A stretch of DNA of 50,406 nucleotides. Origin: Mesostigma viride (taxonomy: Eukaryota > Streptophyta > Mesostigmatophyceae > Mesostigmatales > Mesostigmataceae). The number at the start of each line of letters is the position of its first letter. Position 1 is the stretch's first letter. The notes below the pieces were generated by a model. The model saw only the letters and a program-made list of their open reading frames with translations. It searched no databases and was not told the DNA's origin. The stretch lies in the NCBI GenBank assembly GCA_009746045.1, contig RPFO01001551.1, forward strand, positions 1-50,406. The letters are read 5' to 3'. Of the stretch, positions 47,721-50,406 are shown piece by piece. The translations under genes were made by a program, and so were the position numbers.

Positions 47721-48900
47721 ACCACGCGGTTTGGACTTAGAATTTTTCGGGGGTACCAGCGGGCAGCGGGCACTGGCGCGGTGCCCAGATTCTGGGCGCG
47801 GCGCGCTCACTGCACATTTGAGATTTTTACTACTAGAAGTAGATGCGTACAGTTCTTTTCATAAAGCGCAAGCCTTGCAAAATGTTTGGCCGGTAGGAGA
47901 CAGCTAGGACTAGGTACATAACGCATAATAACAGTGTGCCAGCAAATGCCAGCTGTGCTACTGACGGTGTAATGCAATATAGCGACGACGAGGCCAGTGC
48001 GACTGTGCGACAGTGTGCAGCCATTTTCGATTTGCAGCCATGAGGAAGAAAGGGCCTGAATGGGATTTCGTTCTCGAGAAGAAAGAAGCAGTCACAGATG
48101 CTGTTAGTAGCAAAACGCAGTTTGTGTCGAATAAGTTCTGCTCATTTTGCAACAAGAAGTTCTCATACGGGGCGGGGGCAATCAGCGTATTCCGAGTCCG
48201 TGCACACTTTGCCGGAATCGCAGGGAAGGGATGTTACCCTGCGACAAAATTCCACCGAATATCCGGAGCAAGTTTCTCAGGATGTATAACAACAAGTCGC
48301 AGCAGTCAGACGCCAAGAAGCAGCACAATTTGAACAGGGCAATGGCGGAGATGGGAGGGGCTGCGCCGGCTGACTTAATTGTCGTCGGTTCCCAGCAAAG
48401 GCCAGCTGAGCATCACCAAATGGCTGGTTCCCGTCGACGAGAAAGGTGTCCAGCTGCTGGCTGCCGAATTTTTTATCGAGAACGGCATTGCCTTCAATGC
48501 GGCTGAGAGCGCCTCTTTCAAGCAGATGGTGGCCGGCATGATCCGGTACAAAGGAGGGCACGTCACCCCTCCTTCTCGGAAGTTGTGTCTTATGTCCTCT
48601 CATGCATTATATAGTGGATGGCTTTCCTTACAATCAATTAATTAATTGAATCCTTACCATTCCCGTTGCAGCATGCTCCCCCCTGCATTTAACAAATCAT
48701 AATCAGATAGGATTGCAGGGCATAAATGGAAGATGTTAATAAATAAGCATATACACCAAATTTCAGTTGTAATAACTGCACGACCATCATCAAGGAGCGT
48801 GCTAATTGGGTGACTGACAATTGGACCACAAAAACTGTCGCGCATTTTACCACCGCGTATTTTATACCCCCACGTATAATACGCGTATTTTAAGTCCACG
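47721..48900 (+). mobile_element. hAT-type DNA transposon remnant
   Basis: AT-richer insertion. A frame at 48013-48333 has a BED-type zinc finger: GPEWDFVLEKK, then FCSFCNKKFSYGAGAI, VRAHFAGIAGKGC. Farther on, in another frame (48379-48645), QLSITKWLVPVD, AEFFIENGIAFNAAESASFK and QMVAGMIRYKGGHVTPPSRK match the start of hAT transposases (FFxENGIxFNxxESxxFKxM...PPSR). The DDE catalytic part and dimerisation domain are missing, so it is a short deleted copy. CGTATTTTA words cluster at both edges (47693-47716 and 48840-48925) and may be subterminal repeats. Exact ends and target duplication not found. Confidence 0.68.
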
Positions 48901-48972
48901 TATTATACCCCGCACACGTATTTTACAACCTGGTCGGCCATGGACGGGGGGGGGGGGGGTAACTTGTCGCGT

Positions 48973-50191
48973 CTAACGAATCGATGGGGTATTATGCGCG
49001 CTAAAGGAAACGTGCGCGAGGGCGGCGCGAAGGGCGGTCAAAAACTTGCGCACGTCGGACTCGGTCGTGTACTCGGACACGCCCACGCGGATGGTCCCGT
49101 TCTCGTGGGCCTTCGACTTGCCCGCGGCCTTTAACACGTCGCTGCGTTTGCCGAGTTTGCACGCGCTGCCGACGGACACGCATATCCCCTCCTTGGCCAG
49201 GAGTCGCGAGACGGCTCTCGAGTCCACGCCCACGAACGACCCGCTCACAAGATGCGGGACTCTCCGCGCCGGGGAGTCGGGACCGTTGAAGGCCGCGCCG
49301 AGTTCGGCCATGCCCCGTCGCACGAGGTCCGCCGCGTCGCCCACCTCGCGCGTCTTTGCCCGTATACCTTTGGCGTTTCGGCACACCGCCTCCGCCAGAC
49401 TGGATATCAGCGGCGGACTCTCCGTCCCGGGCCTCAACAACCTCTCCTGGGATCCGCCGTACGCCAAGGGCGCCACGCGGTCCAGGTCCCGCGGACGACG
49501 AGCGCGCCCGTCCCCTTGACCCCGTGGATCTTATGTCCCGACACCGTGAAGCTGTCGAGGTACCGCAAGCCCCGCACGACGTACTTCCCCGCGGCCTGGG
49601 TCGTGTCCGAATGGAAGAACACATCTCTCCCCAACACGCGGCGGATGGCGCCCAAGTCCTGGATCGTCCCGATCTCGTTGGACGCGTAGATGAACGACGC
49701 GAGTTTCACGTCCTTGCCGTACATCCGCACGGCTCGGCGCAGTTCCTCCATGTCGAGGAACCCCTGTCCGTCCACGGGGATCTTGACCACCTTCACCCCG
49801 CCCCTCGTGATCCTCTGCAAGTGCTCCAAAGGCTTGATCCCGCTCGGGTGCTCGATGGCCGAGGTCAGCACCACCCCGCGATTGCCGTGATGCTCCATGA
49901 CCCCGTGGAGCACGATGTTGTTGCTCTCGGTGGAGCCGGACGTGAACACCACGCGTTCGGGGGGACCCCGAGACACTTGCCGATCCTCTTCCTGCACGCC
50001 TCCACGATCGCTCGCGAGTCTCGACCCGCCACGTGGCTGCTCGACGCGTTGCCGTACGCGCGTTTGGCGACGTCGGCGAGGACGTCGACGACGGACGCGT
50101 GCGGCTGCGTGGTCGAACAGGAGTCCAAGTAGATCCGCGGCTTCCTCGACCGCGACTTCCGTCTCGTAGCAGGCATGCGCTGACCGGGCAT
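48973..50191 (-). pseudogene. Cysteine desulfurase (NifS/IscS family), two frameshifts
   Basis: PLP enzyme family that takes sulfur from cysteine for Fe-S clusters or tRNA thiolation. In order: IYLDSCSTTQPHASVVDV and YGNASSSHVAGRDSR (frame 1), VVFTSGSTESNNIVLHG, SAIEHPSGIKPLEHL, FFHSDTTQAAGKY and SGHKIHGVKGTGALVV with the PLP-binding Lys (frame 2), then YGGSQERLLRPGTESPPLIS and ICVSVGSACKLGKRSDV with the active Cys (frame 3). Frame changes lie near 49940 and 49465. All main catalytic residues remain. About 400 residues in total, the normal length. SHSDTTQ in place of the usual VDAxQ is a small oddity. TATAGAATG sits at the start. Confidence 0.88.
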
Positions 50192-50192
50192 T

Positions 50193-50405
50193 CTATACTG
50201 GTATCGCGGTTTTCTTATGCGGCCGCCGGTCGTTCGGCCACGAAGGGGACGCGCGGAGAGCCAGCATCCGTCGGTGGAGTTCGGCGGAGTCGCTCATGTA
50301 TTGTCGGATCATGGAGGCGAGGCCGAGGAGGTATCTCCACTGGCATTCGCGCGCGTGGCCCAGCGACGCCTTGGGATCGCGGGCATCGAACCCGGACCTG
50401 TCCAT
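50193..50405 (-). CDS. Partial gene at right edge, unknown
   Basis: Open to the window edge on the minus strand, 70 codons or more. Residues such as MIRQYMSDSAELHRRMLALR suggest a helical protein. It ends 2 bases upstream of the cysteine desulfurase start, so the two may be co-transcribed. No family recognised; the start may lie outside the window. Confidence 0.38.
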   Translation of the reverse strand: MDRSGFDARDPKASLGHARECQWRYLLGLASMIRQYMSDSAELHRRMLALRASPSWPNDRRPHKKTAIPV

Positions 50406-50406
50406 C

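Noticed and set aside
50364-50400. T-arm-like GGGTTCGATGCCCG on the minus strand
   Set aside because: No acceptor or D arm around it, and it lies within an open reading frame.

Overview
This window looks like a stretch of a large DNA virus genome (Nucleocytoviricota) that has been integrated into a eukaryotic chromosome and later invaded by host transposable elements. The viral parts are GC-rich, densely packed, intron-free and transcribed from both strands. They carry typical giant-virus genes: a D5-type helicase and a separate archaeo-eukaryotic-type primase, a poxvirus-type RuvC Holliday-junction resolvase, a YqaJ exonuclease, a SET protein, PD-(D/E)XK nucleases, an MSV199/BRO-like protein and small proteins of families known only from giant viruses. 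Having primase and helicase as separate genes resembles chloroviruses, but I cannot name the viral family or the host. The LTR, tyrosine-recombinase and hAT elements and a GTAAGT splice site point to a eukaryotic host, most plausibly an alga.

Layout. From 1 to 15.2 kb is viral: primase (broken), cobalamin adenosyltransferase (broken), SLATT-like membrane protein, DUF3179-like protein, nucleases, SET protein, resolvase, a tRNA-like RNA at 9.8 kb and the D5 helicase (broken). From 15.2 to 38.4 kb lies one viral gene of about 2,117 codons on the minus strand, cut into four pieces by three insertions: an ORF-less LTR element (15.8-18.4 kb), a small split-direct-repeat element (18.9-20.8 kb) and a 12.4 kb element with terminal inverted repeats (24.9-37.3 kb). 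The last contains satellites, a perfect 117-bp inverted repeat, long tetranucleotide arrays and a nested PAT/Ngaro-like tyrosine-recombinase retrotransposon (31.85-37.24 kb). From 38.5 to 47.7 kb is viral again, with one gene split by a gag-only Copia-like element (43.15-46.37 kb). A hAT remnant lies at 47.7-48.9 kb, followed by a broken cysteine desulfurase and a partial gene at the right edge.

Removing each insertion together with one copy of its target duplication restores the reading frame at every junction, so the elements landed in genes that were open when hit. Several viral genes also carry frameshifts. Either the provirus is decaying, or the assembly has indel errors; the sequence alone does not decide. 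The LTR pairs are nearly identical, so these insertions are recent compared with the viral integration.
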